Notes: generated from the letters alone by a model not told the origin. A stretch of 64,000 bases of DNA from JBBQZO01 sp038207625 (GCA_038207625.1 JBBQZO010000008.1:1-64000), one strand, 5' to 3'; counted from the stretch's first letter, positions 52,852 to 62,233 are shown. Numbers and translations are program-made.

Positions 52852-52880
52852 ATATTATTTTTTGGAAACAGTCGTTTCAA
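52852..52880 (-). promoter_or_regulatory. Sigma70-type promoter of the csg operon
   Basis: On the minus strand TTGAAA (52880-52875), 17-bp spacer, TAATAT (52857-52852), in a strongly AT-rich block about 110 bases ahead of csgE. A second TATACT (52843-52838) is nearby. No CsgD site was sought since its consensus here is unknown. Confidence 0.7.
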
Positions 52881-53158
52881 ACAGGCAGAGACGGCAAGCA
52901 CGCGTGGCGTCACGCGGTTGCGGGTGGCGCGCTGGCGGTGATAGGGCACATCCTGCGGCCGCCGATGCGGGTGGGATGTGGGAAGGCGCGCGGTGGCGCA
53001 CGCGCAGGCGAGCGGGACGGTGAAAACGCGCGGATCGCGCGGTGCCAACCGGCCAGGCACGGCCGAAAAGGCCGGCTCGACCGGCGCGCCGTGTGCGTTC
53101 GGCCACGCGGCAGTGGGTATCGCAGACAAGCCTGTCCGTGTCGCCTATTTTGCTAAAC

Positions 53159-53234
53159 GCCAGCAAATACTGTTGTTTTTACTTGACCCGCATCGCTGTC
53201 ATGTTGGACAATTAGAAAGCCAGTAAATACTGGC
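53159..53234. repeat. Pair of 16-bp near-palindromic boxes 60 bp apart around a possible promoter
   Basis: GCCAGTAAATACTGGC at 53219-53234 is a perfect 7-bp inverted repeat with a 2-bp centre. GCCAGCAAATACTGTT at 53159-53174 is a degenerate copy exactly 60 bases earlier. Between them lie TTGACC (53183-53188) and GACAAT (53207-53212) at 18 bp. This looks like an operator pair for a plus-strand transcript, perhaps toward the oxidoreductase at 53669. Confidence 0.5.
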
Positions 53235-53668
53235 GTTTTATGTCCATCACGTCAAGACGGAAAGCAGGTGATGCAATGGAAAACATGGGCAGCGACACGA
53301 ACCTTGGGCCTGAGTCTGACGACGTCATCACGTCGGCGGTGCCGGACGCGGAGGCGATCGATGCCATGCGGCCTGCCACAGCGCAATGGCGGCACCGCGA
53401 CAGCAAGCCGGCGGCCAGACCGAAGGCCGGCGGTGCGAGCATCGTCGGCGCCAGCGACCGACCGGTCGGCGGCGCCGGGTGACCCGATGTCGCACCGACC
53501 GTTGCCGTCCAGCGCATCGCCGATCGCCCGTCCATGTCCGTTTAGCGCGCCGTCATATGCCGGCCAGCTGGCGCACGCGAAGGCGTGCGACGAGCGCTGC
53601 ATGGCGCGTCCACCACAATCCCTGCCGCCCCTGCAAGAAGGTGCGCTCTACGAATAGGTTTGCATATC

Positions 53669-54967
53669 ATGTTGCTTAACAAAGAAGCCGAATTGACGCG
53701 TGACTCGTACTACGAAGCGAGCGTCGCCCGCCCGTCCCCGGCGCCCGCGCTGGTGGGGCGCACGACGGCCGATGTGTGCGTGGTCGGCGCCGGTTTCGCC
53801 GGTCTGTCGACGGCGCTCGAATTGCGCGCGCGCGGCTACACGGTGGCGTTGCTGGAAGCGAAAACGGCTGGCTGGGGCGCGTCCGGTCGCAACGGCGGCC
53901 AGGCCATCGTCGGCTACGCCAGCGACGCGGCGATCGAGGCGCAGTTCGACGGCGCCGACGCGCGCCGCGCCTGGCACATGACGGTCGAAGCCCTCAGTTT
54001 GCTGCGCGAGCGCATCAGCAACCACGCGATCGCGTGCGACTTCGTGCCCGGCTACCTGAGCCTGGCCACCAGCGACAAGAAGGGCCGCGAATTGCGCGAC
54101 TGGACCGACCAGCTGGCGCGTCGCTACGGCTACCAGATGCAGACCATCGCGCCGGCCGACGTGGGATCATGGATCGCCAGTGAGCGCTTTCATTCAGGCG
54201 TGTTCGACCCGTACTCGGGCCATTTGCACCCGCTCAAATACTGCCTCGGGCTGGCCGCTGCCGCGCGCGCGGCCGGCGTCGCCCTGTACGACAATTCGCC
54301 GGTGGTCAAACTGGAACGGGGCGCCCGGCCGCTGGTCAAAACGGCGCAGGGCGAAGTGGCCTGCGACTTCGTGGTCCTGGCCGGCAACGTCTATCTGGAC
54401 GAGTTCGGGCGCGCCGTCGCGCCCGAACTGGGCAAGCGCATCATGCCTGTCGGGACCTACATCATCGCCACCGAACCGATGGGCAAGGACCGCTGCGACG
54501 CGCTGATCGGCCAGCGCGCGGCCGTGTGCGACACCAATTTCGTGCTCGACTATTTCCGTCCCACGGCCGACCACCGCATGCTGTTTGGCGGGGGCGTCAG
54601 CTATAGCGCGGCGACGCCGCACAATATGGTGGGTGTGATGCGCGAGCGGATGCTGGCGGTGTTCCCGCAGCTGCGCGATCTGGCCGTGCCGCACGCCTGG
54701 GGCGGCTTTGTCGACATCACCATGAACCGCGCGCCCGACTTTGGCCGGCTCGATCCGAATATCTACTATCTGCAGGGGTTTTCCGGACATGGGCTGGCGC
54801 TGACGGGCATGGCCGGCAAGCTGACCGCCGAGGCGATCGCCAACCAGGCCGAGCGCTTCGATCTGCTGGCGCGCCTCAAGCACCACCGGTTTCCCGGCGG
54901 GCCGCTGCTGCGCACGCCGGCGCTGGTGCTGGGCATGTTGTACCACCAGATCAAGGACCGGCTCTAG
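53669..54967 (+). CDS. FAD-dependent amine oxidoreductase (gamma-glutamylputrescine oxidase-like, PuuB family)
   Basis: The ATG at 53669 (MLLNKEAELTRDSYYEASVA) fits the family. The 432-residue protein has a Rossmann FAD motif VCVVGAGFAGLSTALELRAR, a DAO fold and the later SGRNGGQAIVGY; the C-terminal part YYLQGFSGHGLALTGMAGKL binds FAD again. The subgroup oxidises gamma-glutamylputrescine or related amines, releasing H2O2. No other puu genes are near, so the substrate is only inferred. The ribosome site is weak. Confidence 0.86.
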   Translation: MLLNKEAELTRDSYYEASVARPSPAPALVGRTTADVCVVGAGFAGLSTALELRARGYTVALLEAKTAGWGASGRNGGQAIVGYASDAAIEAQFDGADARRAWHMTVEALSLLRERISNHAIACDFVPGYLSLATSDKKGRELRDWTDQLARRYGYQMQTIAPADVGSWIASERFHSGVFDPYSGHLHPLKYCLGLAAAARAAGVALYDNSPVVKLERGARPLVKTAQGEVACDFVVLAGNVYLDEFGRAVAPELGKRIMPVGTYIIATEPMGKDRCDALIGQRAAVCDTNFVLDYFRPTADHRMLFGGGVSYSAATPHNMVGVMRERMLAVFPQLRDLAVPHAWGGFVDITMNRAPDFGRLDPNIYYLQGFSGHGLALTGMAGKLTAEAIANQAERFDLLARLKHHRFPGGPLLRTPALVLGMLYHQIKDRL

Positions 54968-54973
54968 CAGCGC

Positions 54974-56218
54974 CTACAGCAGGAAAGCGAGCGTCGCCAC
55001 GCAGGTCGGCGCCAGCGCGCCCAGCAGCAATCCCAGCGCGCCGATCGATTCGTCCTGGAAGCCGCGCCGCAGCAGCGCCGCGCCAGCCGGATTGGGCGCG
55101 TTGGCGATCATGGTCAGGCCGCCGCCGGCCACCGCGCCGGCCACCAGCATGTATTTCGACGCGTCGCTCAGGCCGACGATCAGCGAGCCCAGATAGGTCA
55201 GCGCGGCATTGTCGGTGATCGCCGTCAGGCCCAGCGCGCCGAAGAACAAGGCCAGCGGCGCGAGGCTGGACACGATCGGCTGCAACCACCATTGCTGCAT
55301 CCCACCCAGCACCACCAGGCCGGCCAGGAAGAAGCCCACCAGCAGTCCTTCCTTCAGGATCAGCGGACTTTGATGGCGCTGATACGCCTGCGTGAAGCCG
55401 AGGAACAATAAAAACAGCCACAGGAACAGCACCGGATGGTGGGCCAGCGCCACCGCCGCGCCCAGAAAAGCCAGGTGCAGCGCCGACACCGCCAGCGGCA
55501 CGCGCGCTTCGCCGGTAACGGGCGCCTCGGGCTCGCCCAGGTGGCGACGCAGCAGCCACACCAGCACCGTCGCGTTGACCAGCACCGCCAGCGCGGCGCG
55601 CCAGCCGAACTGGCTGGCCATGAAGGCGCTGTCCCAGTGCCAGCTGGCGGCCACCATCAGCACCGGCGGCGCCGCGTACGCGGTCAGTGTGCCGCCGATC
55701 GACACGTTGACGAACAACACGCCCAGCGCGCCGTACTTGAGCCATTCGGGCAGCGCACGCAGAAACACCAGCGGCGCCAGCGTCAGCGCGGCCAGCGTCA
55801 TCGCGGCCGGCTCGGTGATGACGGAGCCGCTCAAAGGCACCAGCGCCAGGCCGCACCAGATCAGCGCCAGGTCGCTGCGCAGCGGTGCACGCCGGGCCAG
55901 CGCGCCCAGCACGCGCGCCACCAGGTCGAGCACCGGGCGCGAGGCGGCCATCACCATCACCACGAACACGAACAGCGGCTCGCCGTACTGGCGCGATTCG
56001 GCGTAGTCGATCGCCGCGTCGGCACCCGACAGCAGCGCCATCGCCACCACCAGCACCACGGCCCAGAAGCCGAACACCACCTCGACCTCACCGAGCAGAT
56101 GAAACAGGCCGGCGTGGCGCGGGTGGCGATGGGCCAGCCGCTCGAGCGACTTGGCGGCAAAGGTGTGGACCAGCGCGCAGCCAAACAGCAGCGCGCCGAC
56201 AAGTTGTATCGTATTCAA
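54974..56218 (-). CDS. Putative Na+/H+ antiporter (Na_H_antiport_3-like membrane protein)
   Basis: The 414-residue protein has around 11 hydrophobic segments. Its opening MNTIQLVGALLFGCALVHTF, LFHLLGEVEVVFGFWAVVLV and ESRQYGEPLFVFVVMVMAAS match a family of putative Na+/H+ antiporters in proteobacteria. A hydrophilic stretch rich in Ala/Arg is near 110. Ion specificity is not proven by the sequence. It ends only seven bases from the convergent oxidoreductase gene. Confidence 0.8.
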   Translation of the reverse strand: MNTIQLVGALLFGCALVHTFAAKSLERLAHRHPRHAGLFHLLGEVEVVFGFWAVVLVVAMALLSGADAAIDYAESRQYGEPLFVFVVMVMAASRPVLDLVARVLGALARRAPLRSDLALIWCGLALVPLSGSVITEPAAMTLAALTLAPLVFLRALPEWLKYGALGVLFVNVSIGGTLTAYAAPPVLMVAASWHWDSAFMASQFGWRAALAVLVNATVLVWLLRRHLGEPEAPVTGEARVPLAVSALHLAFLGAAVALAHHPVLFLWLFLLFLGFTQAYQRHQSPLILKEGLLVGFFLAGLVVLGGMQQWWLQPIVSSLAPLALFFGALGLTAITDNAALTYLGSLIVGLSDASKYMLVAGAVAGGGLTMIANAPNPAGAALLRRGFQDESIGALGLLLGALAPTCVATLAFLL

Positions 56219-56241
56219 GTGGGACTGTCCTGAAGTGGGGT

Positions 56242-56263
56242 GGCCCGCGCCGCCGCGCGGGCC
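56242..56263 (-). terminator. GC hairpin after the phosphatase gene
   Basis: GGCCCGCGC (56242-56250), loop CGCC, GCGCGGGCC (56255-56263). No T tract, so termination is uncertain; it falls between the phosphatase stop and the antiporter start on the same strand. Confidence 0.45.
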
Positions 56264-56271
56264 GGGCCGGC

Positions 56272-57738
56272 TTAGTGGGCCGGTAGTGCGAAGGCGTTGC
56301 TCAGGTCGCCGAACTGGGTGCGTACGCCGGGCAGCGGCTCAAGGCCGAAGCGGCGGGTCAGAAATTGCAGGATCGACGTGGTGTCGTACACCGTGTGGTC
56401 GACGAAACCGCGCTTGGCGAACGGCGAGACGATGATCGCCGGAATGCGCGTACCGGGGCCCCAGCGCTCGCCCTTGGGCGGCGCCACGTGATCCCAGAAG
56501 CCGCCATTTTCGTCATAGGTGATGATGATCGCCATGTGGGCCCATTGCTTGGACGCCTGCAGCTTGGCCACCAGATTGGCCAGATGGATATCGCCTTGCA
56601 TCACGTTCGAGTAACCGGGGTGTTCGTTGAGCGAGCCTTGCGGCTTGTAGAACGTCACCTGTGGCAGCGCGCCCTGGTCGATGTCGGCCAGCAGGTCGGT
56701 CTCGTCTTTCAGATGCTCGGCGCGGTCCTTGGTGCCGGGCGCAAAGCGCAGGAAGTAGTTGAACGGCTGGTGATGCGGCTGGAAGTCGACGTCGCCGCCG
56801 TAGATCTGCTTGCGATCGCGCAGCGCCGCGTTGAAGCCGCCCGCGTACCACTTCCAGCTCACCTGGCGCTCGGACAGTGTGTCGCCGATGGTCTTCAAGG
56901 TTTGCGGGGGCAGCGGGAATTGAGCCGGATTGGCCAGCGCCGGATCGCCGCCGGCCAGCGGCGCGATGCCGCTGGGCTGGTAGGACGGCTGCACGGTGTT
57001 GACCGTGTAGCCGTCCGGGGTCAGCGCGCCGTCGAGGAACTGGGGTGGGCCGTCCTTCGCCTTGGCCGGCGAAGCGGGCTTGGTGCGCAGCCGGCCGTTG
57101 GCGTCAAGCTGGGCATACATCGACGCCGGCGCATTGGCAAACTGGGGCGTGCAGGCGCAGGCCAGCCAGATGTGGTTCATGTAGGAGCCGCCGAACGCGG
57201 ACATGAAGAAATTGTCGGCCAGCGTGTATTCGCGCGCCACGCGCCACAGCGGCAATTGCGCGCCGTCGTAGTGGCCCATGGTCAGCGCGCCGGAATCGGT
57301 GTAGGCGACGAACAGATCGTTCTTGCCGCCGTCGATCTGCATCTGGTTCTGGTAGAAGCGGTGCGTCAGGTCGCGCGTGGCGACTGACAGAGGCAGATTG
57401 ATCGGCGCCGCGTCGATCCGGAACGGCGCGTTCGGGCGTGTCAGCGGATATTGCGGATCGGGCGTGGCGCCTTTCTTCCACACCGGCGGCAGCGCGGCCA
57501 GCACGCTGCCGTCGCGGTCGCGCTGCACGCTGCCGTTGGCGGGCAGGGCCTGGGCCACGCCATTTGCGCCGGGGAACAGCCCGTACAGATTGTCGAAGCT
57601 GCGGTTTTCGCCGTAGATGACGACGATGGTCTGGATCTGCTCGAAGCCGGGCGGCAGGGCGGCGGGGGCCGGATCGGCGGCGAAGGCGGCGGCGGGCAAA
57701 GCGGCCAGCGCGAGCAAGGCGGTGCGTGCAGGAGTCAT
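56272..57738 (-). CDS. Secreted phosphoesterase, AcpA/phospholipase C family
   Basis: The 488-residue protein has a signal peptide (LLALAALPAAAFAADP), then IQTIVVIYGENRSFDNLYGL, the metal/nucleophile region of the phosphoesterase family (PF04185) to which acid phosphatase AcpA and phospholipases C belong. Further features are FFMSAFGGSYMNHIWLACA, IIITYDENGGFWDHVAPPKG and RIPAIIVSPFAKRGFVDHTV. It would hydrolyse phosphate esters in the periplasm or outside. Whether it acts on phospholipids cannot be judged; the lack of a C-terminal lipid domain favours phosphatase. Confidence 0.88.
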   Translation of the reverse strand: MTPARTALLALAALPAAAFAADPAPAALPPGFEQIQTIVVIYGENRSFDNLYGLFPGANGVAQALPANGSVQRDRDGSVLAALPPVWKKGATPDPQYPLTRPNAPFRIDAAPINLPLSVATRDLTHRFYQNQMQIDGGKNDLFVAYTDSGALTMGHYDGAQLPLWRVAREYTLADNFFMSAFGGSYMNHIWLACACTPQFANAPASMYAQLDANGRLRTKPASPAKAKDGPPQFLDGALTPDGYTVNTVQPSYQPSGIAPLAGGDPALANPAQFPLPPQTLKTIGDTLSERQVSWKWYAGGFNAALRDRKQIYGGDVDFQPHHQPFNYFLRFAPGTKDRAEHLKDETDLLADIDQGALPQVTFYKPQGSLNEHPGYSNVMQGDIHLANLVAKLQASKQWAHMAIIITYDENGGFWDHVAPPKGERWGPGTRIPAIIVSPFAKRGFVDHTVYDTTSILQFLTRRFGLEPLPGVRTQFGDLSNAFALPAH

Positions 57739-57900
57739 GATGGTCAGACTAGGGAAAGGATGCTCATTATTCCACCTTTTCCCCGCGCTGACAGCACTGC
57801 TTGGCGATTATGCCCCAGTGCGCCGCGCGCAAACGGACCACAACACAGACGCACGGGCAGCCCCGCACGCGTTCGGGCGGCCCGTTTGCCCGCGCGCTGA

Positions 57901-60534
57901 TTATCGGGCCGCGATGGTGATCGGGATCGTGGTCTGGGCACTCTGGCCAAACGAGTCGATCAGAATCACCTTCATGCTGTAATTGCCTTGCACCGGATTG
58001 GCCCAGTTGGCCGTGAGCGTGCTGCCGGCGGCCGAGAAGGTCATCCCCATCGGCACGCCCGATAGCGACACCGACATGCCGGCCGCGCCAGCGCTGGCCA
58101 CGCTGATGGTGCCGCTGACGGGCTTGCCGGCTACGCCGTTAATGGGCGCGGCCGTGATGGTGGGACCGCCGGAAACGATTTTTACCGTCAGTACGGCCTG
58201 GCCGCTCAGTCCCGTCTTGCTGTCTTTCGCGATCACGGTCACCGCATACGTGCCGGCCACCGGCCTGGCCCAGCTGACCAGTGCGCCGCTGATGCTCATG
58301 CCCGTCGGCGCGCCGCTCAGTGTGTAGGCCACCGGATTGGGCGCCGTGCTCGCAACCGTAAACGCCAGCGCGCTGCCGACGCTGCCGTTGATCGTCGCCG
58401 GCGTCACCACCGGCGCGGCCACGGCGCCAATGGCGATGGTGAACGCGGCCTGGCCGGTCAGTGCGGTCTTGCTGTCCTTGGCCGTCACGGTCACCGTATA
58501 CGTGCCCTGTACCGGCGTGGCCCAGCTCAACGTGCCGCCGCTGCTAATCGTCATGCCGGCTGGTGCGCCGCCCAAGGTGAAACTGACGGGGTTCGGCGCA
58601 CTGAACACCACGTTGTACGACAGCGCCGTGCCGACCTTGCCGCTGATGGCCCCCGGCGTGAGCACCGGCGGCGCCAGCGCGCTGATGACGACAGTGTAGA
58701 CGCCCTGGCCGCTCAGAGCGGTTTTCGTGTCCTTGGCAATGACGGTCACCGGATAGCTGCCTGCCAGCGGAGTCGCCCAGCTGACCGCGCCGGCGCCGCT
58801 GATGCTCATGCCGGCCGGCGCGCCGGTCAACGTGTAGGTGACCGGATTTGGCGCCTGCACGGACACCGTGAACGACAGTGCCGTGCCGACCTTGCCGCTG
58901 ATGCTCGCTGGGGTGACCAGCGGCGCCGTGGCAGCGGACGTGCCATCGTTGAGGGCGCCCAGCAGGCTGGCCACGTTCGGTGTGCCCAGGCCGCTCAACT
59001 GGTCGTAGCCGGCCTTGGCACTGCAACTGGCGCAGCTGCCGTCCGAGCCCTGGGTGATGTCGGCGAAGTTGCTGGCATATTTGCCGGGCACGCTGGCGAT
59101 CTGGCCGTACAGCAGCGCATGCGGTGTGCCCAGCGCGGCCTTGCCGGTCAGTGCGCGGGTGGCGTTGGCGACCGCCAGGATGCCGGCCCATTGCGGTGTG
59201 GACAGGCTGGTGCCGCCCACGCTGACCCAGCTGACGGCGCTGCTGCCGGGGCTGAGCACGGCCACATACTGGCCGGTACTGGGGTCGGCGTTGAAGGCGA
59301 CGTCGGCCACGGTGCGATGCGCCACGTTGCCCAGACCGGGGACGGTATTGTTCTGGTAGCTCGGCGTGGCCGTGTAGGCGCTGGTGCCGCCGCCCGTGCC
59401 GGACCAGCCCGTTTCGCTGCGGCTGCCGGTGCCGGAATAGTTCAAACTGGTGCCGCCCACGGCCAGCACCTTGGGCGAGACGGCCGGCCACTGCACCGAG
59501 GCGCCGTTGTCGCCCGTGGCGGCCAGATAGCTCATGTTGGGCGCGCCGAAGGCCGCGTCGGTCGAGGCGGTCCAGCTGCCTTCGTCGGAACCGAAACTCA
59601 TCGACACCACGCCCGGCCCCATCGCATTGGCCAGCTTGATGGCGCCCACCAGGCTGTCGAGCGAGGCGCTGGCCGCCTCGATCAGCACGATGCGCGCCAG
59701 CGGCGCGGTGGCGTGGGCCCACTGCACGTCAAGCGCGATCTCGGTGGCCCAGCCGGCGTCAAACGCCGGCGCGTTGGCGCTCAGCGCGCCGGCGTTGGTG
59801 TTGTAGACGACGGAGAACTCGCAAGCGCTGGCGTTGGCCGGCGCCAGTGGCAGGCTCGCGCCGCTGGCGATGGCTTTGGTGGCGCAGGTGGGCAGCGCGA
59901 ATTTCTGGTTGAACGCGGCCAGCTCGGCGCCGGCGTTCGGGTCGTGCATCGCATCGACGATGTAAATGGTCTGGCCGGCGCCCAGCGACGCGGCCAAGCT
60001 GGCGCTCAAGCTGCTGCCGGCCGCCGGCAGGGCCGGCAAGCCGTAGGCGGCGCGGATCTGGCTGGGCGAATAGGTGGCGACGAATTTGGGCGTGAACAAC
60101 GGCGCGACGCCCGCGTCCGGCGCCAGCGCGGCCAGGCTGCGCGCCTGGCGCGCAGCGCGCAGCGCATGCACCGTCAGGCGTCGGCTCGACATCTGCGCAA
60201 ACTCGCCCGGCACGCGCTGCTGGCGCGGCGCCATGCGCGCCTGCGCGTCGGGCGCGAAGGCGTCGGCGTCCTCGGGGGCGTCCAGCAGCACCGGGGCGAC
60301 GTGGAAAAATGGCTGCGCCGCTTGCTGGGCAACGCCGGCCGGCAGGCCGTCCGCTGCCAGCTGAAAGGTGCTGGTGCCGCTGGCCAGCGCGGCGCTGGCT
60401 ACTGGCGCGGCGCTTTGCAGGCCCGCATCGGTGCCGCCATTCGCGCCGCAGCCGCCGAGTAGTGCCAGCGCGCCAGCGCTCAACAGGACGTGCTGGTAAA
60501 GCGTGCGGTTGAAACGGTTGTCGGGTGTGTGCAT
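57901..60534 (-). CDS. S53 (sedolisin) peptidase lipoprotein with four Ig-like repeats
   Basis: The ATG at 60534 has GGAG eight bases ahead. The 877-residue protein has a lipobox LLGGC (Cys29), a pro-region, and an S53 domain with E265 and D269 (EIALD), oxyanion D342 in ATGDNG and nucleophile S443 in VGGTSLSTPQWAG. Four repeats of about 85 residues follow from about residue 530 (PASISGKVGTALSFTVSVQA and so on), resembling putative Ig/He_PIG domains found on surface proteins. Sedolisins are acid-active serine carboxyl peptidases that self-cleave the pro-region. The lipobox suggests membrane anchoring; an alternative is secretion after signal peptidase I cutting. Confidence 0.9.
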   Translation of the reverse strand: MHTPDNRFNRTLYQHVLLSAGALALLGGCGANGGTDAGLQSAAPVASAALASGTSTFQLAADGLPAGVAQQAAQPFFHVAPVLLDAPEDADAFAPDAQARMAPRQQRVPGEFAQMSSRRLTVHALRAARQARSLAALAPDAGVAPLFTPKFVATYSPSQIRAAYGLPALPAAGSSLSASLAASLGAGQTIYIVDAMHDPNAGAELAAFNQKFALPTCATKAIASGASLPLAPANASACEFSVVYNTNAGALSANAPAFDAGWATEIALDVQWAHATAPLARIVLIEAASASLDSLVGAIKLANAMGPGVVSMSFGSDEGSWTASTDAAFGAPNMSYLAATGDNGASVQWPAVSPKVLAVGGTSLNYSGTGSRSETGWSGTGGGTSAYTATPSYQNNTVPGLGNVAHRTVADVAFNADPSTGQYVAVLSPGSSAVSWVSVGGTSLSTPQWAGILAVANATRALTGKAALGTPHALLYGQIASVPGKYASNFADITQGSDGSCASCSAKAGYDQLSGLGTPNVASLLGALNDGTSAATAPLVTPASISGKVGTALSFTVSVQAPNPVTYTLTGAPAGMSISGAGAVSWATPLAGSYPVTVIAKDTKTALSGQGVYTVVISALAPPVLTPGAISGKVGTALSYNVVFSAPNPVSFTLGGAPAGMTISSGGTLSWATPVQGTYTVTVTAKDSKTALTGQAAFTIAIGAVAAPVVTPATINGSVGSALAFTVASTAPNPVAYTLSGAPTGMSISGALVSWARPVAGTYAVTVIAKDSKTGLSGQAVLTVKIVSGGPTITAAPINGVAGKPVSGTISVASAGAAGMSVSLSGVPMGMTFSAAGSTLTANWANPVQGNYSMKVILIDSFGQSAQTTIPITIAAR

Positions 60535-60895
60535 GGCGCCTGCTCCGGTAAGGGCGAGGGCCTGGTTGCGACGATGCTCGTCGGCCGTATCGGATGCGGG
60601 CCGGGCGAGTTGGTCGGTAACTCCGCTGCCATGGCGCGAGAGCGCGGTAGGCCGGTGGCTTTGCGTCCCCGTCTTTCGACGAGTTTGCCCTCTGTGTCTG
60701 CTGATGCGAGCGCTGCGCCGGGCAGTCGTTCGCGGTTCATTTAATTCTACACGGAAACTAAAAAAACACCAGAGTAATATTTGGCGCGGCTCCAGACGGC
60801 GCGGCGCTGGACTGCTTGCGTGGCGCACCGACGCAGCATCGATGTGCGCGCTACCAAGCGGCGCGAGCGACAGTGGACGCCAGCGCGCGGCGCGC
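60535..60895. other. Intergenic region upstream of the S53 gene
   Basis: No supported gene; a short AT-rich patch at 60745-60780 holds a minus-strand TAGAAT hexamer that might be a -10, with no good -35. The long minus-strand extension of the S53 frame across this region is Arg-rich and not part of the protein. Confidence 0.4.
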
Positions 60896-61222
60896 CTAGC
60901 CGACCTCGCCGGCGGGCGCGGCTGGCTCGACAATCTGCGCATTGCGATAGTCGCGTGTTGCCTTGGCGATTTGCGCATCGTTGATGCCTTGCACCTTGAG
61001 GGCGAACACCTGTTCGTGGCGCAGCGCGAACAGGTTCTCGCGCCGCTGCAAGTCGTTCTCGCGTTCCTCGATCGCCTGTTCGCGCCGCATCAAGGCGTGT
61101 TCGCGCGGATCCGGCGCCGTCACGGCGCCGCTGGCGTCCGCGCGCGCGCCGCTGTGCGCCAGTTGCGCTCCGCAGGAAGGGCAATGACGGCTGGGTTCGG
61201 ACGGCTGGGAGGAAGGCGACAT
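60896..61222 (-). CDS. Small CPxCG zinc-ribbon and coiled-coil protein
   Basis: The ATG at 61222 starts a 108-residue protein MSPSSQPSEPSRHCPSCGAQ. One CPSCG knuckle is followed by an Arg/Glu-rich helix (MRREQAIEERENDLQRRENL) and a C-terminal VFALKVQGINDAQIAKATRD. There is no second Cys pair, so zinc binding needs a dimer partner, if it occurs. No signal peptide. Family not recognised; no Shine-Dalgarno sequence visible. Confidence 0.6.
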   Translation of the reverse strand: MSPSSQPSEPSRHCPSCGAQLAHSGARADASGAVTAPDPREHALMRREQAIEERENDLQRRENLFALRHEQVFALKVQGINDAQIAKATRDYRNAQIVEPAAPAGEVG

Positions 61223-61495
61223 AGTGTTCAATTTTGTTTGTTCTTTTTGTATTTTCTTATTGCGTATTGGTCCAGGCGGGCGACCGACCGCCGCTGTTTG
61301 GCATGCCAGGCGAGCGGGGCGGGCGTGCCCGTATTGGCCCCTTGTATGCGCCAGCGAACAGAACGCAATGCACGCAGGGATTAACATCGCGTCACGATCG
61401 ACGGGATGGCGGATGGGAGTGTAACCGCGTCCGTCAATATTTTCTGTGTAGAAAGACATAGCGCGGGGCACGCGCCTTCGCGAGGAGAAAACCGC

Positions 61496-62233
61496 ATGGC
61501 CGAAGTAGCTTGTAGCGCCTGTCCCTTGCGCCAGTTGCCGCTGTTTTTAGGCAGCGTGCCCGACGACGTGGCGGTGGTGCAGTCCTTGAAACAGCGCGAG
61601 ATGCGCCTGGGACCCGGTGCGATGCTGATCCAGGAGGGCCAGAACGATGCACGCCTGTTCACGCTGCGCGAAGGTTGGGCGTTTCGTTTCAAGACGCTCA
61701 GCGACGGGCGGCGCCAGATCCTCGGATTTCTGCTCCCGGGCGACTTCATCGGGGTCCAGCAAAAGATGAGCGACGTGGCCGCGCACGGCGTGGCCACACT
61801 GACCGACGCCCTGTTTTGCGTGTTCCAGCGCGACTCTTTGTGGGAATTGCACCGCCGCTCGCCCAAACTGGGTTTCGATATCACCTGGCTGACCGCGCAC
61901 GAAGAATCGGCGGTCGACGACGCCTTGCTGTCGGTCGGGCGGCGCAACGCCGAGGAGCGCATCGCCGCGCTGCTGATCGTGCTGTTCAAGCGCGCCGCCT
62001 CGCTGCAGCTCGACCACGGCGCGTCCGGCGTGCCGTTTCCGCTGACTCAGCAGCACCTGGCCGACAGCCTGGGGCTGTCGCTGGTGCATACCAACAAGAC
62101 GCTGCGCAAGCTCGAACGGCTGGGGCTGCACCGGATCGACAACGGCCGGCTGCATCTGCTCAATGGCAAGGCATTGGCCCGCCTGGCCGACGTGTTCGGC
62201 GACGGCCATCCGGCGCCACGCCCGCTGGTCTAG
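61496..62233 (+). CDS. Crp/Fnr-family transcriptional regulator
   Basis: The ATG at 61496 has GAGGAGA six bases upstream. The 245-residue protein begins MAEVACSACPLRQLPLFLGS with only two N-terminal Cys (C6 and C9), fewer than in iron-sulfur FNR. A cyclic-nucleotide-like beta-roll (MRLGPGAMLIQEGQNDARLF, GRRQILGFLLPGDFIGVQ) and a winged helix (PLTQQHLADSLGLSLVHTNK) follow. Such CNB/HTH regulators without an Fe-S cluster may sense NO, redox or other ligands. Targets unknown. It is divergent from the CPxCG gene. Confidence 0.87.
   Translation: MAEVACSACPLRQLPLFLGSVPDDVAVVQSLKQREMRLGPGAMLIQEGQNDARLFTLREGWAFRFKTLSDGRRQILGFLLPGDFIGVQQKMSDVAAHGVATLTDALFCVFQRDSLWELHRRSPKLGFDITWLTAHEESAVDDALLSVGRRNAEERIAALLIVLFKRAASLQLDHGASGVPFPLTQQHLADSLGLSLVHTNKTLRKLERLGLHRIDNGRLHLLNGKALARLADVFGDGHPAPRPLV

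Larger units (their letters stand above)
52743..53668. other. Large intergenic region between curli operon and oxidoreductase
   Basis: No firm gene. It contains the csg promoter (52852-52880), an AT-rich block at 52800-52880, then high-GC sequence, and near 53159-53234 two 16-base near-copies around a possible plus-strand promoter. A plus frame at 53240-53482 (80 residues, begins MSITSRRKAGDAMENMG) is possible but lacks a ribosome site and any known relative. Confidence 0.45.

Noticed and set aside
53240..53482. 80-residue plus-strand frame near the paired boxes
   Set aside because: No Shine-Dalgarno sequence, no relatives known; only mentioned in the gap description.
57853..57884. Imperfect inverted repeat downstream of the S53 gene as terminator
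   Set aside because: Arms are mismatched and no T tract follows on the minus strand; support is too weak.
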